A stretch of DNA of 38,898 nucleotides from JBHHYN01 sp046757565 (GCA_046757565.1 JBHHYN010000015.1:1-38898), one strand, 5' to 3'; counted from the first letter of the stretch, positions 8,094 to 17,489 are shown. The notes: generated by a model not told the origin, from the sequence alone. Program-made: numbers and translations.

Positions 8094-11000
8094 ATGCCGT
8101 CACGAATAATCAAAATTCTTTATCACTCCATCGTCTACACGGTCGGCATTCTTGTCCTGGCCGCCGCCGTATCGGTGACTCTCATCCGCCTGGCCCTGCC
8201 AGATATTGGGGAATATCGCAGTGAAGTCGAAGCCTGGGTCAGTCAGTATATGGGGTTTCCGGTAGTATTCCACACTATTGATGCAACCTGGCAAGGCTGG
8301 GTCCCGCAACTGGATCTGGCGGATATTAACCTGTTAAATAAAGCCGGGACAAAGCCAATCACACATTTTGATCGCGTTTACATCAGCATCGCTCCGATTT
8401 CCACCCTTCTTGAGCGAAAGATTATACCCAAAAGCATCATGATCTCCGGTATGGAATTGTCTGTTTCTCATCTCCGCAACGGTGCAATCAATATTGGCGG
8501 CCTTGATCTGGAAGGGATGGAAACCGGACAAACAGGTAAAAACGAACTGGCGGAATGGCTGTTTAAACAGGATAAAATTGAAATTCAGGACGCAAGCGTT
8601 GAATGGAAAGATATTAAAAATCAGCAGGAACCAGTCCTGTTAACGCATGTATCGTTACTACTCCGTAACGACACAGGGCGCTTTCAGGCCGATGGTTCTA
8701 CCACACTACCTGCTGAATATGGAACTAAAATGGATTTTGCATTCGATGCCTTCGGTGATTTGCTGACTTCCCAATGGTCGGGTGAACTCTACCTCGCCGC
8801 CAGCGATATCAATCCGGACAATTGGTATAAAAATCATCGTTTCCGGAATTTCCGTACTGCCGGTGGTAAAGCAAATATCACGGTCTGGAGTAGTTGGCAG
8901 CAGGCAAAGTTAGACAAAATTAATGGCCAACTTCAGTATAATAATTTTGAGACCCTGGCAGGAAAGAACAGTTTACATATTGAAAAACTTACCTCTCGTT
9001 TCGCGGGCAAACGAAACGGCCATGACGGCTGGCATTTGCATGTGGGCATAGATAATCTGATAACAGAAAACGGGGTGTGGCCAAACACTGAATTGTTGAT
9101 TAATGCAGAACCTTTAGAGGATAATAAAAATTATCGTTATACTGTTAATTTTGACCATCTTGAACTCGCTGATCTTGCCCCGATTTTCGCTACAGAAGAT
9201 TTTTTACCGGACAAGGCCAAAAACACCCTCAAAGAAATTTCCATCAATGGTGAACTAAACAACGGATCATTGATCATAGATCCCGGGAAACAACCAGCGG
9301 AACGGTTTTTTTATGATGCCAGTTTTGATCACTTGACAACGGATAATAGTACCCAACTGCCTGCCTTTACCAATCTGTCCGGCCGCCTGTATGGTGGCCT
9401 GACTCATGGCGTCGTATCTCTCGACACGAAATCAGCGGGGTTTCATCTTCCACCAATAGATAAAAAAAATATAACGTTATCGCAATTGACTGGAGATATA
9501 AACTGGTCGAGCAATGACATGGGTTGGCAACTGGATTCCGGACTTGTCACTGTAAAGACACCCGACTTTCTGGCCCGGATTTCAGGGAAAATCTCAAAAG
9601 AGAAAGATAATGTTTCTCCCTTTCTGGATCTGATCATGAGTATGGACAAGGTTGACCTGGAGAAGTTACCCGATTATTTACCGCTTTCACCACGGTTCAG
9701 GTTAAGAAAATGGATGAGGAAGGCCATCCTGGCCGGCAATCTGGAATCGACTACTGCCGTGTTACGGGGCCATCTCGACGATTTTCCTTTCGATGAAAAT
9801 AATGGACGATTCAGACTTGTCGGGAATGTTGTGGATACAACACTGGACTATTCCCGTTTCTGGCCCCCGGTTGATCAGATCGGTGGAGAGATTATATTTG
9901 ATGGCAGGACAATGCGGGGCAATTTTAACAGGGGGAAGATATTCGATGCCGATATCACAACAGCCACAACATATATTGGGGACATTTTAAAAAAGGAGAA
10001 AACCGTCATGGTGGAGGGTCATGTCGGTGGCAATACCCGGGATCTGTCCTTGTTTATCGATCAAAGCCCCCTTGAAAAGGACCTCGCATTACACGAATTC
10101 GGCAACGCTATGAAAACAGGTGGCTTTGATCTGGAATTGAAACTCGGGATACCCCTCAAACAAAAAAATAAAAAAGCGGATGTCGAAGGCACTATCCAGT
10201 TTACGGGCCTCTCATTGCAATCATCAATCAATGATTTGCACCTGGATTCGCTCACGGGCAACGTTGCTTTCACAAGGGAGTTGATATCTTCGGAAACATT
10301 AACGGCAAATTATCTCTCGCATCCTGTTGATGTCACCGTCTCAGGTTCGAAAACAGACAAGGAAAATCCCCCAACGATCAGTATATCCGGCCTGGCTGAT
10401 AAAGCCTTTATAACGGACCGGTTGATCCATTACGTTCCATCACTTTCATCCATAAAGCAGCACCTCCTTGAACGCATCTCGGGAGAAACGCCATGGCAGG
10501 TCAAATTGGCTTATTTTCGTGATAACGAACAATCGGTTCTGAATAAACATATTGATATTACATCAGACCTGACCGGGCTTGAGATTGATCTGCCTGCACC
10601 TATCGGTAAAACAAGGGAATCAACATCAGCCATTACCATAAGCACTGACTTGTCACCGGAACAAAGGGAAGTCATTGACATTCAGTATGGCTCGGTATTC
10701 ACATGTATCCTGGAATTGGATAAACATCAAAGGAAAAAATTACAGGCGGCAAATCTGCACTTCGGTAAATCCGGGGGCGGGACGTCCGGTGGCCACGGAA
10801 TCTACATAAATGGCGATATCGATACCCTTCCGGTATCCAAGTGGATGCAGGTATTGAAACAGGTATCAGACCATAATCAACATGCCGAAACAGATAGCAT
10901 GTCAAATGATGTTGATGTCAATCTGCAGCTTTCGTCACTTCAATTATTTAACCGGGAATTTCAGGACGTACAGGTACTGGCGCATAACACGGGAACTAAC

Positions 11001-12002
11001 TGGCAGTTTTCTCTTGATAGTGAAGATATTAAAGGCGATATCATATTACCGGAAGAACTGGACAGGGATACACAGATAGACATTAACCTCGAGAAGCTGC
11101 ATATAAAACAAAACGAGGAGGAATCTGCCGGGAAACAACGGGAGAAACTTGATCCACTTGACATGCCTGCGCTGGCGGTCCATGTACAAGACTTCATCTA
11201 CAAGGACCACGAGTTAGGTGAGATGCAATTACGTTCAACCCCCATTGCGGATGGAGTTTCGATCGACCAACTGGATTTCAGCAAACCTGCCCTCAACATC
11301 AAAGGCACCGGGAAGTGGCTGGCCAGCAATGATCGGGGACAATCCAGTTTCGATATTGAACTCAATGCAGATTACATGGATGCGATGCTGGAGACATTCG
11401 GATATAACCTGACCGCTGTCAAAAAAGGCAAAACAAACCTCCAGATTTCGGCGAATTGGCCGGGATCTCCCATAGATTTTTCCCTGGTAAAACTGAACGG
11501 CATAATTAATATGAAGATTGATAATGGTCAATTCCTGGATATCAATCCCAAGGCCGGGCGGCTGTTCGGCCTGTTGAGCATACAGACACTGCCCCGGCGC
11601 CTGTCCATGGATTTTACCGACATATTCGGCAAAGGGCTCGCGTTTGACAAGATTGAAGGAGATTTTGAAATCTCCGAGGGAAATGCCTACACCAATAATC
11701 TTTACATGCGCGGTTCATCGGCAAATGTAGGCATTACCGGACGGGCCGGTCTTTCGGATCAGGATTATGACCAGATAGTCACTGTTACACCGCAGGTTTC
11801 AAACAGTCTTCCGGTAGCGAGCGCCCTGTTTGGCCCCATAGGCGCCGGGGTAGGCGCTGTACTTTATCTCGGGGGAAAAGTATTCAAGTCCATAAACAGG
11901 AATATTAACAAGCTGCTTAGTTACCAATATACCATTACCGGCAACTGGGATGACCCGCTTATAGAAAAAATCAAAAACAAGGAAAAAGTAGCCGGGAGCT
12001 AG
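8094..12002 (+). CDS. yhdP: YhdP-family giant AsmA-like envelope protein
   Basis: This 1302-residue protein has one N-terminal membrane helix (SIVYTVGILVLAAAVSVTLIRLAL, roughly residues 12-36) and a very long periplasmic part of beta-rich AsmA/DUF3971 repeats. The N-terminal FHTIDATWQGWVPQLDLADINL and the C-terminal block (PKAGRLFGLLSIQTLPRRLSMDF, then SLPVASALFGPIGAGVGAVLYLGGKVF) are typical of YhdP. In E. coli, YhdP with TamB and YdbH moves phospholipid from the inner to the outer membrane as bridge-like proteins. This complements the MlaC/MlaA genes a few kilobases upstream, though linkage alone does not prove shared function. AGGA lies 7-11 bases before the ATG, and the 15-base gap from rng suggests cotranscription. 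tldD, the common next gene, is absent here. Confidence 0.92.
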   Translation: MPSRIIKILYHSIVYTVGILVLAAAVSVTLIRLALPDIGEYRSEVEAWVSQYMGFPVVFHTIDATWQGWVPQLDLADINLLNKAGTKPITHFDRVYISIAPISTLLERKIIPKSIMISGMELSVSHLRNGAINIGGLDLEGMETGQTGKNELAEWLFKQDKIEIQDASVEWKDIKNQQEPVLLTHVSLLLRNDTGRFQADGSTTLPAEYGTKMDFAFDAFGDLLTSQWSGELYLAASDINPDNWYKNHRFRNFRTAGGKANITVWSSWQQAKLDKINGQLQYNNFETLAGKNSLHIEKLTSRFAGKRNGHDGWHLHVGIDNLITENGVWPNTELLINAEPLEDNKNYRYTVNFDHLELADLAPIFATEDFLPDKAKNTLKEISINGELNNGSLIIDPGKQPAERFFYDASFDHLTTDNSTQLPAFTNLSGRLYGGLTHGVVSLDTKSAGFHLPPIDKKNITLSQLTGDINWSSNDMGWQLDSGLVTVKTPDFLARISGKISKEKDNVSPFLDLIMSMDKVDLEKLPDYLPLSPRFRLRKWMRKAILAGNLESTTAVLRGHLDDFPFDENNGRFRLVGNVVDTTLDYSRFWPPVDQIGGEIIFDGRTMRGNFNRGKIFDADITTATTYIGDILKKEKTVMVEGHVGGNTRDLSLFIDQSPLEKDLALHEFGNAMKTGGFDLELKLGIPLKQKNKKADVEGTIQFTGLSLQSSINDLHLDSLTGNVAFTRELISSETLTANYLSHPVDVTVSGSKTDKENPPTISISGLADKAFITDRLIHYVPSLSSIKQHLLERISGETPWQVKLAYFRDNEQSVLNKHIDITSDLTGLEIDLPAPIGKTRESTSAITISTDLSPEQREVIDIQYGSVFTCILELDKHQRKKLQAANLHFGKSGGGTSGGHGIYINGDIDTLPVSKWMQVLKQVSDHNQHAETDSMSNDVDVNLQLSSLQLFNREFQDVQVLAHNTGTNWQFSLDSEDIKGDIILPEELDRDTQIDINLEKLHIKQNEEESAGKQREKLDPLDMPALAVHVQDFIYKDHELGEMQLRSTPIADGVSIDQLDFSKPALNIKGTGKWLASNDRGQSSFDIELNADYMDAMLETFGYNLTAVKKGKTNLQISANWPGSPIDFSLVKLNGIINMKIDNGQFLDINPKAGRLFGLLSIQTLPRRLSMDFTDIFGKGLAFDKIEGDFEISEGNAYTNNLYMRGSSANVGITGRAGLSDQDYDQIVTVTPQVSNSLPVASALFGPIGAGVGAVLYLGGKVFKSINRNINKLLSYQYTITGNWDDPLIEKIKNKEKVAGS

Positions 12003-12396
12003 CCTGCATGGTGTACGAGTACGCGCATAACACGCCGGCCCGGTGTGATTATGTGCATGGATGCACTGATGCCGCGAAGACAGGCGTCGAAAGCGGCCAT
12101 CTTGCCAAAGCTACTGCTCCTGTCCGCGCTCTTGACCTACGTCCTGTTGTCAACTCGTGCAACATGTGCTTGTCCACTGACTATCGGAAACACTCCGTTT
12201 GGTTTTTGATGTATTAAAGAGATGGGTGACGCTATCCTGCCCGCTCCCTGGATGTCCCGGGCAGAACTGGAGGCAATCAAGGACAAACTGCACAGCAGGA
12301 TGGTATAACGCTGTAGCGGCGACTTCCAGTCCGGAAAAACTTATCCCCTTGAACTGATTAATCATTATCTTCCATAGTAGATAATAATATTATCCA
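12003..12396. other. intergenic region between yhdP and mnmA
   Basis: This stretch of 394 bases has no gene of recognisable family, no RNA gene and no terminator with a T-run. It contains two short in-frame ORFs: 12069-12209, with a hydrophobic core, and 12222-12308, 28 residues. The AT-rich segment at 12360-12396 directly before mnmA probably holds its promoter. Confidence 0.4.
12069..12209 (+). CDS. possible small membrane or secreted peptide, 46 aa
   Basis: An ATG at 12069 opens a 46-codon frame. The peptide has a basic start (MPRRQASKAAILPK), a hydrophobic core LLLLSALLTYVLL, then a short tail with two cysteines (CACPLTIGNTPF). This is the layout of a signal peptide or single-pass helix. 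There is no good Shine-Dalgarno and no recognised family, and overlapping frames are also open here. It may be chance. It is recorded because the region otherwise has no explanation. Confidence 0.2.
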   Translation: MPRRQASKAAILPKLLLLSALLTYVLLSTRATCACPLTIGNTPFGF

Positions 12397-13479
12397 ATGA
12401 CAACAAAGGTAATCGTTGGTATCTCCGGAGGTGTCGATTCCTCCGTTGCCTGTCTGCTGTTAAAAGAACAGGGCTATCATGTCGAGGCTCTGTTCATGAA
12501 AAACTGGGATGAAAAATACACCGAGGGCAGTTGCATGTGGGAGGCAGACGTTGAGGATGCAATGCAGGTTTGTGAAACGCTTGCTATCTCAATCAACACG
12601 GTCGATTTATCCAGGCAATACTGGCAGAATGTCTTTACCAGTTTCCTGGAAGAGTATGGAAGCGGGCGGACACCTAATCCCGACATCCTGTGCAATCAGG
12701 AAATCAAATTCAAGGCATTCCTTTATCATGCCATGCAACTCGGGGCCACGATGATTGCAACAGGACATTATGCGCGCGTCGAAGCGGATAATGGCCGCTA
12801 CCAGTTGTTAAAGGGCCTTGATCACAATAAGGATCAAAGCTATTTCCTGTGCCGCCTGACACAACAGCAACTCAGCCGGACCCTGTTCCCGCTCGGCAAA
12901 CTTAAAAAATCCAGGGTAAGAGAGTTGGCGACCCGGGCAGGACTTGTCACTCATGACAAAAAAGACAGCACGGGGATATGTTTTATTGGCGAACGCCCGT
13001 TCAGGGAGTTCCTCGGCCATTACCTCCCGGTAAACAGGGGGCCAATCCAAACAACGAAAGGGACCGTGATAGGTGAGCATGACGGCATCCATTTCTACAC
13101 CCTGGGGCAACGGCAAGGACTGGGGATTGGCGGACTCAAAGGGGCAAACGAGGGGCCCTGGTATGTCGTTGCCAAAGACCTGGAGCAAAACATATTAACC
13201 GTCGCACAGGACCATGATCATCCCATGTTGTTCAGCCAGGGATTGAGCGCCGTCAATCTGCACTGGATCACTGGCTCCCCGCCGCAAATACCGTATGCCT
13301 GTATGGCCAAGACCCGTTACCGGCAAGCAGACCAGTCATGCAGCATTGAGGCCCTGGACGGCTCACAAGCCAATGTCCGGTTTACACAGCCTCAATGGGC
13401 CGTGACACCGGGACAATATGTTGTATTTTACAACAGCGACGCGTGCCTGGGTGGCGGTGTCATCGATGCCACCTACTGA
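12397..13479 (+). CDS. mnmA: tRNA-specific 2-thiouridylase MnmA
   Basis: MnmA puts sulfur on U34 of the glutamate, glutamine and lysine tRNAs, using ATP and sulfur relayed from IscS through Tus proteins. The 360-residue product has the PP-loop GISGGVDSSVA at residues 8-18, and catalytic cysteines C99 (PDILCNQEIKF) and C195 (STGICFIGERPF), which match C102 and C199 of E. coli. MWEADVEDAMQVCE and the C-terminal beta-barrel (TPGQYVVFYNSDACLGGGVI) are also conserved. The ATG at 12397 is directly before the conserved TTKVIVGISGG. No clear Shine-Dalgarno was seen. In E. coli purB/hflD flank this gene; here acnA follows. Confidence 0.97.
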   Translation: MTTKVIVGISGGVDSSVACLLLKEQGYHVEALFMKNWDEKYTEGSCMWEADVEDAMQVCETLAISINTVDLSRQYWQNVFTSFLEEYGSGRTPNPDILCNQEIKFKAFLYHAMQLGATMIATGHYARVEADNGRYQLLKGLDHNKDQSYFLCRLTQQQLSRTLFPLGKLKKSRVRELATRAGLVTHDKKDSTGICFIGERPFREFLGHYLPVNRGPIQTTKGTVIGEHDGIHFYTLGQRQGLGIGGLKGANEGPWYVVAKDLEQNILTVAQDHDHPMLFSQGLSAVNLHWITGSPPQIPYACMAKTRYRQADQSCSIEALDGSQANVRFTQPQWAVTPGQYVVFYNSDACLGGGVIDATY

Positions 13480-13645
13480 GTCAGACTCAACTTGTTGATC
13501 GATAGTTTACGCTCCGGAATCTATCCTGTTGGCCGCGATTACCGGCTCCTCACGCTGCACATTCAAATGCACCGGGCCTGACATTGGTACCTTAATATCG
13601 GATAATAGCGTCCCTTTTTTCACAAGAACGATCCAGGAGCAGTGC

Positions 13646-16312
13646 ATGACAAACAGTTATGATGCGCGCCGCACGCTTAAGGCAGGCGATAAAGAATATG
13701 AAATTTTCTCATTAAAGGCCCTGGAACATCAGTCCCGGATTTCAAGACTCCCCTATTCCCTCAAGATTTTTCTGGAAAACCTGCTCCGTCACGAAGATGG
13801 TACCAATATCAGCAAAGACGATATCGAGGCCCTTATCAACTGGGACCCAAAGCCGGCACCCACCCAGGAGATTGCCTTCACCCCGGCCCGGGTACTGATG
13901 CAGGATTTCACCGGCGTGCCCGCCGTCGTTGACCTGGCCGCCATGCGTGATGCGATGAGAAACCTCGGCGGGGACCCGGACAAGATCAATCCCCTGTCAC
14001 CTGCTGAATTGGTGATTGATCACTCCGTACAGGTAGATATTTTTGGCACGGATGACGCTTTGGAAAAAAATTCAAGGATTGAATTTGATCGCAACAAGGA
14101 ACGCTACGAATTTCTACGCTGGGGTCAACAGGCATTTTCCAATTTCAAAGTGGTGCCGCCGGATACGGGCATCGTTCATCAAGTCAATCTGGAATACCTT
14201 GCCCGCGTTGTATTCACCCGGGAAAAAGACGGCGCCCTGCAAGCCTATCCGGACACGGTGGTGGGAACCGACTCACACACCACCATGATCAACGGTCTGG
14301 GTGTTCTTGGCTGGGGGGTTGGGGGTATTGAGGCGGAAGCTGCCATGCTCGGGCAGCCAATCACCATGCTGATCCCGCAGGTGGTCGGTTTTGAATTGAA
14401 AGGACAACTGCCGGAAGGGGCCACGGCCACGGATCTGGTGTTGACGGTCGTGGAGATGTTGCGGCAGAAAGGAGTAGTCGGAAAATTTGTCGAATTCTTT
14501 GGTAAAGGTCTTGATGATCTGCCGCTGGCCGATCGGGCCACCATTGCCAATATGGGACCGGAATACGGCGCCACCTGTGGCATCTTCCCAATCGACAGTG
14601 AAACGATTAACTATTTACGGCTCACTGGCCGCAGTGATGACCAGATTGAACTGGTTGAGGCCTACGCCAAGGAACAGGGGATGTGGCGCGGCGCAAACAC
14701 GCCTGTTGCTGAATACTCAGATACCCTTAGCCTCGACATGAGCCGTGTTGTGCCCAGCCTGGCGGGTCCTAAACGTCCCCAGGACCGGATCCCCCTGAGT
14801 GAATCGAAAGCCGGTTTTGCCAAACACCTGGCCGATATGATCAAAGACCGGGGCAAAGGCGGCTCCGCCCGGGTCGCATCGCCTCAGGGTGAGACCTATG
14901 AACTCAAAGATGGCGCCGTTGTCATTGCCGCGATTACTTCCTGCACCAATACCTCGAATCCGTCCGTGATGGTTGCCGCCGGTCTGCTTGCCAGCAAGGC
15001 TGTAGAAAAAGGAGTGGGGGTAAAGCCCTGGGTCAAAACCAGCCTTGGGCCAGGCTCATTGGTGGTCAGGGATTACCTGGAAAAGGCCGGGCTGATCCCC
15101 TGCCTGAATGAACTGGGGTTCAATATCGTCGGCTATGGATGCACTACCTGTATCGGTAATTCCGGGCCACTTCCCTCTGAAGTCAGTCAGGCCATTAGCG
15201 ACGGGAAATTAGTCGCCGCCTCTGTGCTTTCCGGCAATCGAAATTTCGAAGGCCGCGTGCATGCAGAGGTGAAAATGAACTTCCTTGCCTCACCACCGCT
15301 GGTCGTCGCCTACGCCATCGCCGGCACCATGGATATCGATCTGACCCGCGAACCCATCGCGCAGGACGTAGATGGCAATGACATCTATCTGAAGGACATC
15401 TGGCCCAGCCAGCAGGAAATCAACGATACCATTGTCAGTACAATCGACTCTGACATGTTCCGCAGTAGTTATCAGAACGTCTTTATCGGCGATGAACGAT
15501 GGGCAGGTATCGAGACGGCGGAATCCAACCGCTACGAATGGAACGACAGTTCCACCTATGTCCAGAATCCACCCTACTTTGCAGGCATGGGCAAACAGGC
15601 GGAAGGAATTGAACCCATTAAAGGTGCCCGGGTGCTGGCAAAACTGGGGAACAGTATTACCACCGATCATATCTCCCCGGCCGGCGCAATCAAGGCAGAC
15701 AGCCCTGCCGGTCAATACCTCATTGATAACGGCGTAAAGCAGGCGGATTTCAACTCCTATGGCTCTCGCCGCGGCAACCACGAGGTGATGATGCGCGGGA
15801 CCTTTGCCAATATTCGCCTGCGTAACCAACTGGCGCCAGGCACGGAAGGTGGATGGACTACCTACCAGCCTGACAATGAACAGATGAGTATCTACGCTGC
15901 TTCAATGCGCTACAGGGATGAGGGCACGCCATTAATAGTCATTGCCGGCAAGGAATACGGCACCGGGTCGTCCCGTGACTGGGCGGCCAAAGGTGTCAAG
16001 TTGCTTGGCGTGCGGGCGGTCATTACAGAAAGCTTTGAACGCATCCACCGCTCCAACCTGGTTGGGATGGGTGTCTTGCCATTGACCTTCAAACCGGGGG
16101 AAAACGCCGAAACACTGGGGCTCACCGGCCGGGAAGTTTATGACATCGAAGGGCTGGAGACAGGTGTAAAAGAGGTGGCTATTGTGGCGTCAGCCGATAC
16201 CGGGGAAGTCATTCGGTTCACAGCCACGGTGAGGGTTGATACACCAAAGGAGTGGGACTATTACAACAACGGCGGCATATTGTCTTACGTATTAAGGCAG
16301 TTGGCCGCCTGA
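13646..16312 (+). CDS. acnA: aconitate hydratase A
   Basis: This cytoplasmic [4Fe-4S] enzyme interconverts citrate and isocitrate in the TCA cycle. The cluster ligands are C433 (SCTNTSNPS) and C499 and C502 (GYGCTTCIGNSG), matching the spacing in E. coli AcnA. The N-terminal part has GTDSHTTMINGLGVLGWGVGG and the C-terminal swivel domain has GKEYGTGSSRDWAAKG and ESFERIHRSNLVGMGVLPL. The frame is open from 13529, but the ATG at 13646 is preferred: AGGAG lies 6 bases upstream and the 888-residue product fits the AcnA length. The 166 bases between mnmA and this start probably hold its promoter. Confidence 0.96.
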   Translation: MTNSYDARRTLKAGDKEYEIFSLKALEHQSRISRLPYSLKIFLENLLRHEDGTNISKDDIEALINWDPKPAPTQEIAFTPARVLMQDFTGVPAVVDLAAMRDAMRNLGGDPDKINPLSPAELVIDHSVQVDIFGTDDALEKNSRIEFDRNKERYEFLRWGQQAFSNFKVVPPDTGIVHQVNLEYLARVVFTREKDGALQAYPDTVVGTDSHTTMINGLGVLGWGVGGIEAEAAMLGQPITMLIPQVVGFELKGQLPEGATATDLVLTVVEMLRQKGVVGKFVEFFGKGLDDLPLADRATIANMGPEYGATCGIFPIDSETINYLRLTGRSDDQIELVEAYAKEQGMWRGANTPVAEYSDTLSLDMSRVVPSLAGPKRPQDRIPLSESKAGFAKHLADMIKDRGKGGSARVASPQGETYELKDGAVVIAAITSCTNTSNPSVMVAAGLLASKAVEKGVGVKPWVKTSLGPGSLVVRDYLEKAGLIPCLNELGFNIVGYGCTTCIGNSGPLPSEVSQAISDGKLVAASVLSGNRNFEGRVHAEVKMNFLASPPLVVAYAIAGTMDIDLTREPIAQDVDGNDIYLKDIWPSQQEINDTIVSTIDSDMFRSSYQNVFIGDERWAGIETAESNRYEWNDSSTYVQNPPYFAGMGKQAEGIEPIKGARVLAKLGNSITTDHISPAGAIKADSPAGQYLIDNGVKQADFNSYGSRRGNHEVMMRGTFANIRLRNQLAPGTEGGWTTYQPDNEQMSIYAASMRYRDEGTPLIVIAGKEYGTGSSRDWAAKGVKLLGVRAVITESFERIHRSNLVGMGVLPLTFKPGENAETLGLTGREVYDIEGLETGVKEVAIVASADTGEVIRFTATVRVDTPKEWDYYNNGGILSYVLRQLAA

Positions 16313-16385
16313 GAAACCGGGCTAAGCCGGGGCACACACCCGCTGGATATTATGCCGCTTCGCACAGGGTTCGTGTGCCCAGACA

Positions 16386-16760
16386 TCATGTTAGTCCCCC
16401 CGGTTCACTGAGATAATGGTCCAGCATCTCTTCCACGCCCTTCATTTCCATCGTCTTTAATATAAAACCATCGCATCCGGCCTGTTCCGCCTTTTGCCGG
16501 TCTTCTTCCAGTTCAGAAGCCGTCAGGACGATAATGGGGTTGGTAAACCCCTTTTCCCTCAGGGTCTTCGTCGCCTCAAATCCATTCAAATTAGGCATAT
16601 TCAAATCCATTAGCACCAGATCGGGTGTTTCTTCAAGGCAAATCCTGACCGCTTCAAGGCCGTCTCTGGAGGTAGTAAGTTGATAGCCAGAATTGGCAAG
16701 GACAAGCTGTACTAACTCAATAATATCCTCATTATCGTCTATCATCAGTACTGTTTTCAT
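16386..16760 (-). CDS. single-domain response regulator (CheY-like receiver)
   Basis: This 124-residue protein consists only of a phosphoacceptor receiver domain. Key residues are the acidic pair D8/D9 (MIDDNEDI), the phosphorylatable D52 (LVLMDLNMPNLNG), the switch T80 (IIVLTASE) and K102 (FILKTM). The usual LxKP is here LKT, a mild deviation. There is no output domain, so it probably works by phosphotransfer or protein contact. The partner kinase is not in the window. It converges on acnA and stands alone between housekeeping genes and the cassette island. An imperfect inverted repeat (16330-16337 with 16373-16380) lies in the gap to acnA but lacks a T-run. Confidence 0.9.
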   Translation of the reverse strand: MKTVLMIDDNEDIIELVQLVLANSGYQLTTSRDGLEAVRICLEETPDLVLMDLNMPNLNGFEATKTLREKGFTNPIIVLTASELEEDRQKAEQAGCDGFILKTMEMKGVEEMLDHYLSEPGGLT

Positions 16761-16818
16761 GCTATCCCCTCTCGATGGTAATGGATGCCCGGGTCAGGGC
16801 GGCCGGCTAATATTAACT

Positions 16819-16900
16819 AATCAATAGGGTCAGTGTCGATTGATTTTGCTTTGATTTTGATTCTTGATTCTCAAATCAATCGACACTGACCCTATTGAAC
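16819..16900. repeat. pair of inverted REP-like palindromes
   Basis: Two copies of a 26-bp sequence face each other: 16821-16846 and its exact reverse complement at 16873-16898, separated by 26 bases. Each copy is itself a small palindrome, AATCAAT / 13-base AGGGTCAG-containing loop / ATTGATT (16819-16825 with 16839-16845; the second copy pairs only 5 bp on one side). A third copy with one mismatch lies at 18705-18731. The form resembles a REP/BIME pair, the DNA class linked with REP-associated tyrosine transposases. The right copy ends one base before the higA stop codon, where an attC would be expected. Confidence 0.75.
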
Positions 16901-17161
16901 TTATGCTGCGTTCTCATGCTTAATGTCCCATCCCGGGAACACTAATACAGCAGGATGACATTTGAGCACACGGGCAAGTTGCTTGGCTCGTTCCACACCT
17001 AGATTTACCCGATCATTTTCAATGGCTGATATGGTTGATTGAGGAATGCCCGTTGCCTTCGACAACTCGTTCTGGCTCATCTCCTGTAATTCGCGAATAA
17101 TACGAACGGATTCGCCGACTGAAACATCTATTTGCTTTTTCGCTGTTATATAATTTTTCAT
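16901..17161 (-). CDS. higA: HigA-type XRE antitoxin
   Basis: This 86-residue protein contains a Cro/C1-type helix-turn-helix: VRIIRELQEMSQNELSKATG, then IPQSTISAIENDRVNLGVERAKQLARVLKCHPAVLVFP. Such proteins bind and neutralise the paired toxin and repress their own operon. It begins one base after the stop of the HigB/RelE-like gene, with toxin before antitoxin as is typical for HigBA. The repeated boxes before higB are candidate operators. The gene ends immediately beside a REP-like repeat, so its cassette seems to have lost its 3' recombination site. Confidence 0.87.
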   Translation of the reverse strand: MKNYITAKKQIDVSVGESVRIIRELQEMSQNELSKATGIPQSTISAIENDRVNLGVERAKQLARVLKCHPAVLVFPGWDIKHENAA

Positions 17162-17162
17162 T

Positions 17163-17444
17163 TCACTTCTTCCGGTAATCGTGAGCAGTAATGGTTACTA
17201 CTTGCACAAGTATTTGATCTCGTACGACTTTATATATGACTCGATATTTCGACCCTAGTCGCGATGACCGGCACCCTTTCCATTCTCCTCGCAGGGATTC
17301 ATCATGGAATCCTTGAATTAAACGCAACCCCTGAGGCCCAGAAACGGTAATAATGTCTTTCCATTTTTCATATCTCATGAGTATCTCATCGGGAATTGAG
17401 CCCAGTTGCCGGGCAACGCGACGGTGTTCATAGATGAGCCACAT
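17163..17444 (-). CDS. higB: RelE/HigB-family toxin (mRNA interferase type)
   Basis: This 93-residue toxin is read from the ATG at 17444. The frame extends to 17492, but those 16 codons lie across a good promoter and repeated boxes, and the family consensus begins at MWLIYEHRRVARQL. The core matches the RelE/HigB fold, with YEKWKDIITVSGPQGLRL, FHDESLRGEWKGCRSSRLGSKYRVIYKV and a terminal ITAHDYRKK. Members cut ribosome-bound mRNA; activity here is inferred. It pairs with the HigA-type gene one base downstream. With the ATG only 9 bases after the -10 hexamer, the transcript may be leaderless. Confidence 0.85.
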   Translation of the reverse strand: MWLIYEHRRVARQLGSIPDEILMRYEKWKDIITVSGPQGLRLIQGFHDESLRGEWKGCRSSRLGSKYRVIYKVVRDQILVQVVTITAHDYRKK

Positions 17445-17481
17445 ACCATATAAAGTATATATACCATATTTAGTATGACAA
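17445..17481 (-). promoter_or_regulatory. higBA promoter with repeated operator boxes
   Basis: On the minus strand a -35 TTGTCA (17481-17476), a 16-base spacer and a -10 TATACT (17459-17454) lead straight to the ATG at 17444. Two near-identical 15-base boxes, TACTAAATATGGTAT and TACTTTATATGGTAT, cover the spacer and the region up to the start. Each also has an ATAC...GTAT dyad. Their position over the promoter fits autorepression by the HigA protein. Confidence 0.6.
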
Positions 17482-17489
17482 GTCAGCAG

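Noticed and set aside
12008..12217. Plus-strand frame of 69 codons after yhdP
   Set aside because: Low-complexity composition, no family resemblance and no Shine-Dalgarno; an overlapping frame looks more peptide-like.
16330..16380. Bidirectional terminator between acnA and the response regulator
   Set aside because: An 8-bp GGGCACAC/GTGTGCCC dyad exists, but the loop is 35 bases and there is no T-run.
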